Source: Nocardiopsis sp. N85 (GTDB lineage Bacteria; Actinomycetota; Actinomycetes; Streptosporangiales; Streptosporangiaceae). Taken from it: 64,000 nt of DNA. A program made the position numbers and the translations under genes. Positions within the stretch are counted from its first letter, which is position 1. The number at the start of each line of letters is the position of its first letter. Shown in pieces: positions 16,859 to 24,081 of the stretch. The notes beneath the pieces are model-generated. The model made no database searches. It saw only the letters and a list, made by a program, of their open reading frames with translations, and was not told where the DNA came from. Where the stretch lies: assembly GCF_028882275.1 (NCBI RefSeq), contig NZ_JARBUT010000004.1:1-64000 (forward strand), given 5' to 3'.

Positions 16859-17923
16859 TCACACACCGAGGAACGTGTTCACCCGTGCGGCGAACGCTTC
16901 CGGTGCGGTGTCCATGGCGATGTGCCGCTGGCCGGGCAGGACCTCGACGCGCGCGTCCGGCAGCGCCCGCGCGATCGACTCGGCCCCCTTCCGGAAGATC
17001 TCGGGGCTGTCCCCGCCCACGAGGAGCAGCACGGGGCGGTCGAGCCCGCCCACGTCGCGCGGCTCGAACCGGTAGGCGTCGGCGGCGCGGAGTTCCCGCG
17101 CGATCGTGTGGGCCGCCGCCATCCGGGCCCGCCAGCTCGGCAGTGAGCGGAGCAGTTCCAATTCGCGGTCGGGCATGCCCACGACGGCGCGGAAGAAGTA
17201 CGCCACCGCGTCGCTCCGACGTCCCTTCGCCAGCAGGGACTCCAGCTCCGTCATGACGTGGTCCTGGACCTGTCCGCCGAAGCCGACGGGCGGCTCGTAC
17301 AGGATGACCCGGCGCACTCCCGGGACATTCGGGGCCGCGCCCAGGGCGCACAGCGCGCCGTAGGAGTGCCCCAGCAGGTCCACCCCGGTACCGGTCTCCT
17401 CGGCGACCCGGTCCACGACGGCGGCGACGTCCTCGTACTCCCGCTCGATCCGGTAGTCCTCGGCGTCGCCGCTCAGTCCCCGACCGCGCCGGTCCAGGGT
17501 GTGCACACACCGCTCCGACTCCAGGAAGGGCAGCACGGTGCGCCAGCGGTCACGGTCCGCGGTGGTGCCGTGGACGGCGACCAGGGGTCGGCCCCGGCCG
17601 GTGCGGCCGAACCCGATGACGGTCCCGTCCTCGGACGTGACACGGTGCGTGTCGCCGATGGTCGACTCCCGCGCCTTCACCCGGGCGGCGGGGACGGGCC
17701 CGGCCGACGCGTCGGGGGCGGCGTGTCCCGCTGGGGACGGACCTTCCCTCGGCTTCCCGTCGTCGAGGCGACCGACCGCGCGGACGCCGTCGCCGAACGA
17801 CCTCTCGGCGGCGGGAGCACGGTGATCGAGGGCGCTCGACGCCCTCGGCACGTCCCGGTCCCGCTCGCCTCCGGAGCGACGACCGTGCGATCCGCCGGTG
17901 CGGACGCTCTCCTCGTTCGTCAT
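16859..17923 (-). CDS. Alpha/beta hydrolase with long disordered N-terminus
   Basis: The fold begins near residue 85 (VTSEDGTVIGFGRTGRG) with the oxyanion segment VAVHGTT. The nucleophile elbow is LLGHSYGAL, with Ser as nucleophile. The acid is probably in LLLVGGDSPE, and the His in PGQRHIAMD. The first 80 residues are Arg/Gly/Ala-rich, low complexity and not part of the fold. ATG 17923 follows GAGGGGGCC, but a start nearer residue 85 cannot be excluded. The gene leads a two-gene operon with the methyltransferase. Confidence 0.85.
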   Translation of the reverse strand: MTNEESVRTGGSHGRRSGGERDRDVPRASSALDHRAPAAERSFGDGVRAVGRLDDGKPREGPSPAGHAAPDASAGPVPAARVKARESTIGDTHRVTSEDGTVIGFGRTGRGRPLVAVHGTTADRDRWRTVLPFLESERCVHTLDRRGRGLSGDAEDYRIEREYEDVAAVVDRVAEETGTGVDLLGHSYGALCALGAAPNVPGVRRVILYEPPVGFGGQVQDHVMTELESLLAKGRRSDAVAYFFRAVVGMPDRELELLRSLPSWRARMAAAHTIARELRAADAYRFEPRDVGGLDRPVLLLVGGDSPEIFRKGAESIARALPDARVEVLPGQRHIAMDTAPEAFAARVNTFLGV

Positions 17924-18010
17924 GATGGCCCCCTCGGTCGTCGGTGTGGACGATGTCCACCGGTCGTTCCAGCGTGCGCCCAACCGGATCAGGGCGCATC
18001 GGTAGTTCTA

Positions 18011-18110
18011 CGCAGTGCCCGCGGACTCCTCTACGCGGTGCCCCGGACTCCTCTGCGCGGTGCCCCGGACTCCTCTGCGCGGTGCCCCGGACCCCTCTGC
18101 GCGGTGCGTC
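18011..18110. repeat. 22-bp tandem repeat, about four and a half copies
   Basis: Consecutive units begin CGCGGTGCCCCGGACTCCTC and are 22-23 bp long, starting at 18011, 18034, 18056, 18078 and, partial, 18100. Units two and three are identical. The first differs at four places and the fourth at one. The array lies just beyond the stop of the HD-GYP/LuxR gene and about 90 bp upstream of the hydrolase start. Confidence 0.8.
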
Positions 18111-18118
18111 GCACCGGT

Positions 18119-19696
18119 TCACGGGGTGGAGGACAGGACCGCGTGACGCATGGCGAACATGGCGGCGGCGGCCCGGCTGGACACGCCGATCTTCGCGTAC
18201 ACGTCCTGGACGTGGTGTTCCGCCGTTCGCGGGGAGACGTCCAGGCGTCCGGCGATCTGGCGGTTGGTCAGCCCCTCGCAGAGCAGCCGCAGCACCTGGA
18301 CCTGGCGGTCGGTCAGTCCGGCGGGCCATACCCGACGCCCGCCTCGGGCACCGTCGTGGCCCGCGGCACCGAGGACGGCCTCGGCGGCCTCCGCCTCCAG
18401 AGCCCCCTCCCGGGCGTGCGCGCGCAGGACCCGGGCCGCCTCGTCCAGGTCCAGCGCGGCCCGGTGCGGCCGTGCGGCCCGCAGCGCGGTGAGTTCGTCG
18501 GCCGCCGCGAGCACGCACACGGCCATGGGGATCTCTCCGGACTCCAGCCCCCGGTGATACCCGGTGCCGTCGCACCGCTCGTGATGGGATCCCGCCAACC
18601 GGGCGACGGCGGCCAGCGGAGGGCAGCGGCGCAGGATTCGCTCGCTGTAGTAGGCGTGCAGCCGGACCTGCTCCCATTCCCCTTCGTCGAGGGCTCCCGG
18701 TCTGTCCCAGACACCGGAGGAGACCGCCACCCGGCCGAGGTCGTGCGTCCACCCGGCGGTGCGCAGCCGGCCGTCGGACGCCTCGGGCAGGCCCAGGCGG
18801 ACGCCGGCCCGGTGCGCCGACTCCGCCACCCCGGCCGAGTGTCCGTGCAGGTAGGGGCTTTTCAGGTCGACCATGTCACCGAACGCGCGGGCCGCCTCGT
18901 CGACCCCGTCGGGGGTCAGTCGGCGGACCGGGCGCGGCTCCGCGTCGAGGACGGCCCGCGTGGGATCCGCGTCGGCCGCCTCCCCGAGCAGGTCGGGGCC
19001 GTGCCGGTGGAAGTCGGCGACCAGGGCCGGGTCCAGGAGCGTCCCCGAACGGCGCTCCAGCATCGCGAGGGCCATGGCGGTCCCCCCGATCCCGTGGAAG
19101 AGCGCGGCGGTGGAGGCCACGTGGGTCAGGCGGGTGGCCAAACGTATGTCGTCCCCGGCCAGCCCGCGCGGTCCCCCCTTGCCGTTCCACCACTCGAACA
19201 TCTGCGTGAGCGCGCCGCCGACCCCGGCTCCCAGCCCGAGCCGGTCGGCCATCTGGGCGGCCACCTCACAGTTCGCCCGGTGGCCGTCGCGGTCGATGAC
19301 CGGACCGTTCAGGAAGGTCGCCGCGGTCAGGCGCAGACGGCGCATGGGCGCGGCCCCCGCCGTGACGCCGGGCAGGAAGGTCGCGAAGACGTCGCGAACG
19401 TCGGAGAAGTCGGTCCTGGAACCGGCTTCGTTGACCCGGACGTCGTCCCCCAGCAGCAGGGCCGTCTCGTGCGCGAACGCGGTACAGCCGACGTGCCTGA
19501 GCAGGGAGGCGTGGTAGGCGTCGGCGACCGTGGTGGGGTCCAGGTTCAGTGCGCGGGCGAATCCGGTGGTGACCAGGCAGGAGAACAGGGACTCCCCGGG
19601 CCGTCGCGCCATGCCCAGATCCATGACGAGGGTGAGTCCGCACAGGAGATCGGACAGCCGGACGCCGGACGCGTCCTCGGATCGTTCGGCGCCCAT
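18119..19696 (-). CDS. HD-GYP domain protein with C-terminal LuxR HTH
   Basis: This 525-residue protein has an HD-GYP-type phosphohydrolase domain at about residues 290-410. GHSAG is followed by GWTHDLGR (the HD pair) and then HHERCDGTGYHRG. These are the residues that mark HD-GYP enzymes acting on cyclic dinucleotides. Residues about 455-525 form a LuxR-type HTH (GLTDRQVQVLRLLCEGLTNR, SPRTAEHHVQDVYAKIG). The N-terminal 250 residues are helical, of unknown function. Linking a nucleotide-hydrolase domain to DNA binding suggests a one-component regulator, which is inference. Confidence 0.85.
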   Translation of the reverse strand: MGAERSEDASGVRLSDLLCGLTLVMDLGMARRPGESLFSCLVTTGFARALNLDPTTVADAYHASLLRHVGCTAFAHETALLLGDDVRVNEAGSRTDFSDVRDVFATFLPGVTAGAAPMRRLRLTAATFLNGPVIDRDGHRANCEVAAQMADRLGLGAGVGGALTQMFEWWNGKGGPRGLAGDDIRLATRLTHVASTAALFHGIGGTAMALAMLERRSGTLLDPALVADFHRHGPDLLGEAADADPTRAVLDAEPRPVRRLTPDGVDEAARAFGDMVDLKSPYLHGHSAGVAESAHRAGVRLGLPEASDGRLRTAGWTHDLGRVAVSSGVWDRPGALDEGEWEQVRLHAYYSERILRRCPPLAAVARLAGSHHERCDGTGYHRGLESGEIPMAVCVLAAADELTALRAARPHRAALDLDEAARVLRAHAREGALEAEAAEAVLGAAGHDGARGGRRVWPAGLTDRQVQVLRLLCEGLTNRQIAGRLDVSPRTAEHHVQDVYAKIGVSSRAAAAMFAMRHAVLSSTP

Positions 19697-19905
19697 GGGA
19701 CCACCCCCACCTCTTCGACCACACTGTTCCTACCCACGGCGGGCCACCGTCCGCACCCCCCACCCGTGGGTCCCCTCGACGCCCGCACCGTCGAAGGTCC
19801 GGCGGCCCGTACCCGGAGGCGGACGCGTCCGGCGGTGGGCGGAGCACCGGAGGACCGGACCACGCGGGGCTGGAACACCGGGCGCCGGGTGGCGAGAATG
19901 GCGAC

Positions 19906-20928
19906 ATGGCCCCCTCTCCGACCCCGCCTCGCGACCGGATCCCGTGCTGCGACCGGGCACCGTGCCTGGACCACCGGGGCGAAGGCGGTGGGGACCCCGT
20001 GGCGACGGTACGCGCGACCACCGGCCGCCTCATCGCCCTCGACACCCGCATCGGCGCCCGCGACCTGGTCGCCTCCGCCGCGTCGGCCGCCACCGCCGCC
20101 CACCACCTGGCGCGCCGCTCGCACGCCGGCGACCGGGAGCTGCTCTCCGCGGCGGCCGAGGCCCACCAGGTCGCCGGATGGATCGCCTACGACGCCGAAC
20201 ACCAGCGACTCTCCCGCCGGATGAGCCTGGAGGCGCTGAGGCTGGCGAACGCCGCGGGTGACCGCTCCATGGAACACTTCGCCCTCACCCAGATCGCCAT
20301 GCAGGACGTCCACCTCCACCGACCGGCCGAGGCCTCCCACCTCTGCGACACCGCCCTGACCGAGACCCGGGGCAGCGTGCGCACCCTCTTCACCCTGAGG
20401 GCCGCCCGTGCCACCGCCCAGCGGGGCGAACGCGCCCGCGCCCTGGGCCTGATCCACCTGACCTACAGCCGTCACCGAGAGGGCCCGCGCGACGACGACC
20501 CGCCCTGGGCCTGGTGGCTGAACGAGGCGGAGATCGCCTGGCACCACGCCATGATCCACGTCGACACCGGCGACCGTGCCGGGGCCGTCGAACGCTTCAT
20601 CGCCTCCACCCACCGACCGGGCTACGTCCGGGCCGTGTTCGTCGCCCATGCCGCTCTGCTGTGGGCACTGGCCCGCGCCCACGCCTGGGATGAGGCCGAG
20701 ACCGTACTGCTGCGCGACGTGCTTCCGCGCCTGGGAGAGGTGTCCTCGGTGCGTGTCGAGCGGATGCTCGTCGAAGCGGCCCGCCTGCTCGACACCGCCG
20801 GGCGGCGACCGAGCCTGCGCGACGCGGCCCACGGACTCATCGTCGCCCTGGGAGCCCTGCGTTCCTCCTGCCACGCGGCGGTGCCGGGGACGTCGAGCAC
20901 GGTGGACGTTCTCACCGGTGCCGGGTGA
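19906..20928 (+). CDS. TPR-like helical repeat protein lacking an HTH
   Basis: This 340-residue, all-helical protein resembles the C-terminal helical-repeat half of actinobacterial XRE regulators (AAEAHQVAGWIAYDAEHQRLSR, then ARATAQRGERARAL and DRAGAVERF). The HTH domain is missing. The first 35 residues are Pro/Cys-rich linker. It may be a stand-alone adaptor or a gene that lost its DNA-binding part. Start ATG 19906 follows GAGAATGGCGAC. Confidence 0.65.
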   Translation: MAPSPTPPRDRIPCCDRAPCLDHRGEGGGDPVATVRATTGRLIALDTRIGARDLVASAASAATAAHHLARRSHAGDRELLSAAAEAHQVAGWIAYDAEHQRLSRRMSLEALRLANAAGDRSMEHFALTQIAMQDVHLHRPAEASHLCDTALTETRGSVRTLFTLRAARATAQRGERARALGLIHLTYSRHREGPRDDDPPWAWWLNEAEIAWHHAMIHVDTGDRAGAVERFIASTHRPGYVRAVFVAHAALLWALARAHAWDEAETVLLRDVLPRLGEVSSVRVERMLVEAARLLDTAGRRPSLRDAAHGLIVALGALRSSCHAAVPGTSSTVDVLTGAG

Positions 20929-21086
20929 ACGCGGGGAAGGGGACGGGGGACATCCACGCGACCGATCGGCGTGCTTCGAGAACCGGACTCGGCGACGGGC
21001 GGCGGGCGACGCGACCGCCGTGGGGGTTCCGTCGCCCCTCGTGTTCGGATGACCTCCCGGGCGGCGCAGCGACTCCTCTATGCCCC

Positions 21087-21527
21087 TCAGCCGATCTGCT
21101 GGGCCAAGGCGACGATGATGCCCTCGGGGCCGCGCACGTAACAGAGCCGGTGGCTGTCCTCGTACCGCGCCAGCTCGCCGACGAGTTCGGCGCCGTGGGC
21201 ACGCAGACGGGCGAGGACGTCCTCGATGTCCTCGACGGCGAACATGATGCGGCGTATGCCCAGCGTGTTCGCCGGTGCGTTCTCCGGTTCGCCGCGGATC
21301 ACCTCCGGGGCGTGGAACCTCGTCAGCTCGATCCGGCCATGGCCGTCCGGGGTGCGCATCATCGCGATGTCGACCCGGACCCCGTCGAGGCCCACGACAC
21401 GGTCCACCCAACGTCCCTCGACCGGCATCTCGCCCTCCAGCTCCATGCCGAGTTCGACGAAGAACGCGATGGCGGCGGCGAGGTCGTCGACGACGACGCC
21501 GACGTGGTCCATTCTCTGAATCGTCAT
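21087..21527 (-). CDS. VOC family protein (glyoxalase/dioxygenase fold)
   Basis: This 146-residue protein has two beta-alpha-beta-beta-beta modules. MDHVGVVVDDLAAAIAFF begins the first and RRIMFAVEDIEDVLARLRAHG the second. Likely metal ligands are the His in DHVG and a Glu in GRIELTRF. A third is usual in the second module, though here it begins with FAVED instead of the usual His. VOC members include glyoxalases, lactonases and antibiotic-binding proteins, and the substrate is not clear. ATG 21527 has a weak GGGA upstream. Confidence 0.85.
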   Translation of the reverse strand: MTIQRMDHVGVVVDDLAAAIAFFVELGMELEGEMPVEGRWVDRVVGLDGVRVDIAMMRTPDGHGRIELTRFHAPEVIRGEPENAPANTLGIRRIMFAVEDIEDVLARLRAHGAELVGELARYEDSHRLCYVRGPEGIIVALAQQIG

Positions 21528-21908
21528 ATCCCGGAGCTTAGGGATCGGGTACGTCATCGGCCCTCGGAGCCGACCGGTGCCCGGTGGGGTGTCGTGCTCT
21601 TTTCGCGGACGGGGACGGTCCCCTCGGTGAAGCGACCGGGTTCGGGTCGTTCCGCTGTCCTGGGGGATTCCCGGTGGGAGAGACCTCGCCCGGGCGGTGA
21701 CGGTCGCCTTGTGATCTGTCTGTTCCAGGAGCAAGAATCCTGGAATCCGGAATCTGTGCTTCCGTGCTCGACCGGCAGCGGGACCGCGTCCGGGGAATCG
21801 GTCGAATCCGCCCCCCAAGCGCGCTCGGGGCGGGCAGGATGGCGTCCATGGGCGCCGGTCCGCGATGCCGCCGTCCCGTCGTTCCCGCCGCTCACCCGAA
21901 GGACATCC
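21528..21908. other. Intergenic between divergent VOC and phosphotransferase genes
   Basis: No gene is seen in 381 bp. A short hairpin CCAGGA...TCCTGG lies at about 21726-21744. Promoters for both divergent genes must be here but cannot be pinned down. Confidence 0.3.
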
Positions 21909-22760
21909 GTGACCCTCCCGACCCCGTCGCTCCTCGACCTGGACACCTACTGGGTGCGCGCAGCCCACTACCTGGGAGTCCGTCCGGACACGATGACACC
22001 GCACCCGGGATCGGGCGGACACGTCCGAAGCGGACCGGTCACCACGGGCGAGGGTGTTCCCGCCTGGTTGCGGATCTGGCTCGCGCCCCAAGCGGAAGGC
22101 GGGGTCTGGGAGGGGCCCTCGCTCGCCGCCCATCTCTTCGACGAGAGGGTCCCCCGCCCCATCCTCTTCGTGGAGGCCGCCTGGACGGGCGACGACGCGA
22201 CCCCGGTGGCCCGGGAGTGGGCGGTGCAGATCCACCTGTACGAGCGCCTGCCCTCGCCGCCGCTGTCGCCGACCCCGGTCCTGACGGATCCCATCGACCC
22301 GCCGCGGGAGTGGTGGGACGAACTCACCGAGGCCACCGCCGCCCTGCGCGACCTTCCGCCCCACCCCGAGCGGTGGATCATCACCCAGGACGGTATCGAT
22401 CGCGCACCCCGAGTCCTCCCCGAGTTGGAGGGCGAGGACCTGACCGTGGAGCGATGGGAGACCGCCCACGGTGACCTGCACTGGGCCAACCTCACCGCGC
22501 CCTCACTGCGCATCATCGACTGGGAGGGCTGGGGCACGGCACCCGCGGGTTACGACGCGGCGGTGCTGCACACCTACGCGCTGCCCGTCCCGGAGGTCGC
22601 GCGGCGGGTGCGCGAGGAGTTCGCCGAATCGCTGGACGGTCGCGATGGGCGCCTGGCGCAGATCGTGGTCGCCGCCGAGGTCATCCATTCGGCCGCCCAC
22701 GACGATCTCCACGCGGCCTTGGAGCCCTTCGTTCGTGACTGGTTGAAGCGGCTGCTCTGA
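21909..22760 (+). CDS. Aminoglycoside phosphotransferase-like (APH/choline kinase fold) protein
   Basis: This 283-residue protein has the APH catalytic loop HGDLHWANL (catalytic Asp plus Asn) and the metal-binding segment IIDWEGWG at about residues 190-215. The N-terminal lobe is less conserved and lacks an obvious nucleotide-binding Lys motif, so substrate and activity are uncertain. Related proteins phosphorylate small metabolites rather than antibiotics. GTG 21909 is chosen because GAAGG precedes it by 6 bp. A hairpin follows the gene. Confidence 0.75.
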   Translation: MTLPTPSLLDLDTYWVRAAHYLGVRPDTMTPHPGSGGHVRSGPVTTGEGVPAWLRIWLAPQAEGGVWEGPSLAAHLFDERVPRPILFVEAAWTGDDATPVAREWAVQIHLYERLPSPPLSPTPVLTDPIDPPREWWDELTEATAALRDLPPHPERWIITQDGIDRAPRVLPELEGEDLTVERWETAHGDLHWANLTAPSLRIIDWEGWGTAPAGYDAAVLHTYALPVPEVARRVREEFAESLDGRDGRLAQIVVAAEVIHSAAHDDLHAALEPFVRDWLKRLL

Positions 22761-22832
22761 TCCCGGTTCGGTCCCCGGTCACGTCCTGCCGGGGCCGACC
22801 TCGACTGATCCCGAAGCGTGCGGACGCCGGTT

Positions 22833-22871
22833 CTTCGGGGCGGAGGAAAGGTTCGGGTTTCCTCCCCGAAG
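22833..22871 (+). terminator. Terminator-like hairpin after phosphotransferase gene
   Basis: CTTCGGGG plus AGGAAA on the left (22833-22849, 3-base bulge) pairs with TTTCCTCCCCGAAG (22858-22871). Confidence 0.5.
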
Positions 22872-22921
22872 GACTCGGTGTCCGGAGGAGGGTCGTTTCA
22901 TCCGGAAACGGCGGTTCTCCA

Positions 22922-23152
22922 CTACCAATGCCCCTCGGGGACGCCGTTCGGGACGGCCGCGCGTTCGGCGTGCGCGCGCGGCAGGTTCTCACGCAGTTCC
23001 TCGTCCAGGTCATCGATGTCCTCGGCGTCCACCAGCGAGAACGTCACACCGCCCAAGTAGGACTCGAAGAGGTTCTCCAAGAGCGACCGGTACAGACATG
23101 CGGCGTACCAACCGTCTCCACCGGCGGCCGAAGCATGGCTCTCCGCCTGCAT
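22922..23152 (-). CDS. Hypothetical acidic protein, 76 aa, at the end of the toxin locus
   Basis: Codon use is GC-rich at third positions and therefore gene-like. The core YRSLLENLFESYLGGVTFSLVDAEDIDDLDEELRENL is acidic and helical. It was not recognised. It follows the second candidate immunity gene on the same strand but returns to high GC. It could be an unrelated gene, or the leftover of an older immunity gene. No strong ribosome binding site is visible. Confidence 0.45.
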   Translation of the reverse strand: MQAESHASAAGGDGWYAACLYRSLLENLFESYLGGVTFSLVDAEDIDDLDEELRENLPRAHAERAAVPNGVPEGHW

Positions 23153-23219
23153 GAGAGAGGAACCCGGTTCCCCGGACCGGACTGCGTTGAGATTGTCTCA
23201 ATGGATTTACGGGTGTCAA

Positions 23220-23564
23220 TTATTCCAGAAGTGGCCTGTGGACGAGTGGTTGATCATGGTCGTCGAATCGGGAAGCAAGCTCCCAGGTTGTTCTTTGTGC
23301 GAGAAGGTCGAAAAAGAAACGCACCTTTTCTGGGGAGTCCATCCAACGTGCCTGATCAACATCTATTACGGTTGGGTAGTCTTCGCTCGAATCTGCTTCG
23401 ACTCCGATGGTGAGATTCTTTATGTTCTTGCTTGCGATCTCAAAGGAGAATTGGAAGTCCCCTTCGACCACCTCTCGTTCGGAGGTCGGTTCGGGGAAGC
23501 TTCGAATCGTATCCACGGTCTCTTCCAGGTTGGCTGAAACCCAAATAAAATCTAATCTTGACAT
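23220..23564 (-). CDS. Candidate immunity protein, 114 aa, unrecognised
   Basis: This acidic 114-residue protein (MSRLDFIWVSANLEETVDTI, then VEGDFQFSFEIASKN and WMDSPEKVRFFFDLLAQRT) is encoded 58 bp after the YezG-like gene. It has GGGGAAGCTC before ATG 23564. It is AT-rich like the toxin C-terminus. Position, acidity, size and composition are those of immunity proteins in polymorphic toxin loci. The family was not recognised. The phrase WMDSPEKVRFFFDLLAQ suggests a compact mixed fold. Confidence 0.6.
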   Translation of the reverse strand: MSRLDFIWVSANLEETVDTIRSFPEPTSEREVVEGDFQFSFEIASKNIKNLTIGVEADSSEDYPTVIDVDQARWMDSPEKVRFFFDLLAQRTTWELASRFDDHDQPLVHRPLLE

Positions 23565-23622
23565 GAGCTTCCCCTAAGGCCAAACGATTACATATTCATC
23601 GCCGATGATGATCAGTTCCTCT

Positions 23623-24051
23623 TCAGGATTCCACTCGGCGGATTTTATTTTTAATCCAATTCGGTACATTGTCGGGGCTTCGGGGGAATTTTCTCATCTC
23701 CAGTTCGTAGTCCTCCGGGGAAGAGGGAATCGGGTGCACGCCGGGCTCTTCGTCGTAGTTGAATTCTGCTTTGAACTTACCGGGTCTGATGATATGGATG
23801 CTCATGGACAGCCATGTCCCCACGTCTTCTCGGTACATCTCTTTTTTGAGTGTTTTCGCATTTTTTATCACAGAATGAGGGTGGCGCTTCCTTTCTTTTT
23901 CGCCGTTTTCGAAGGTCACTATTCTTTCGCTCGCGGCGACTCCTCCTATATATTCGAACCTGTAGTCCATCTCCTTCCATTCTTCTGGCCCGGACTCTAT
24001 GAGTTCGAGTGACATGCGGTTAAGGATTTCGTGCTGCCGAACCGGATCCAT
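23623..24051 (-). CDS. YezG/DUF600-like immunity protein
   Basis: This 142-residue protein shows the YezG pattern: LELIESGPEEWKEMDYRFEY at the N-terminus, TWLSMSIHIIRPGKFKAEFN in the middle and an acidic YDEEPG end. YezG of Bacillus neutralises the nuclease toxin YeeF. Here the gene begins 30 bp after a toxin gene ending in a nuclease domain, with AAGGGGGAAAAC before the ATG. That makes it the probable cognate immunity gene. It is AT-richer than the genome. Confidence 0.8.
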   Translation of the reverse strand: MDPVRQHEILNRMSLELIESGPEEWKEMDYRFEYIGGVAASERIVTFENGEKERKRHPHSVIKNAKTLKKEMYREDVGTWLSMSIHIIRPGKFKAEFNYDEEPGVHPIPSSPEDYELEMRKFPRSPDNVPNWIKNKIRRVES

Positions 24052-24081
24052 GTTTTCCCCCTTGGATTCCTGGATTTTCTT

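Noticed and set aside
20925..21908. N-terminal extension of the phosphotransferase frame
   Set aside because: It runs antisense over the VOC gene. GAAGG before GTG 21909 gives a natural start.
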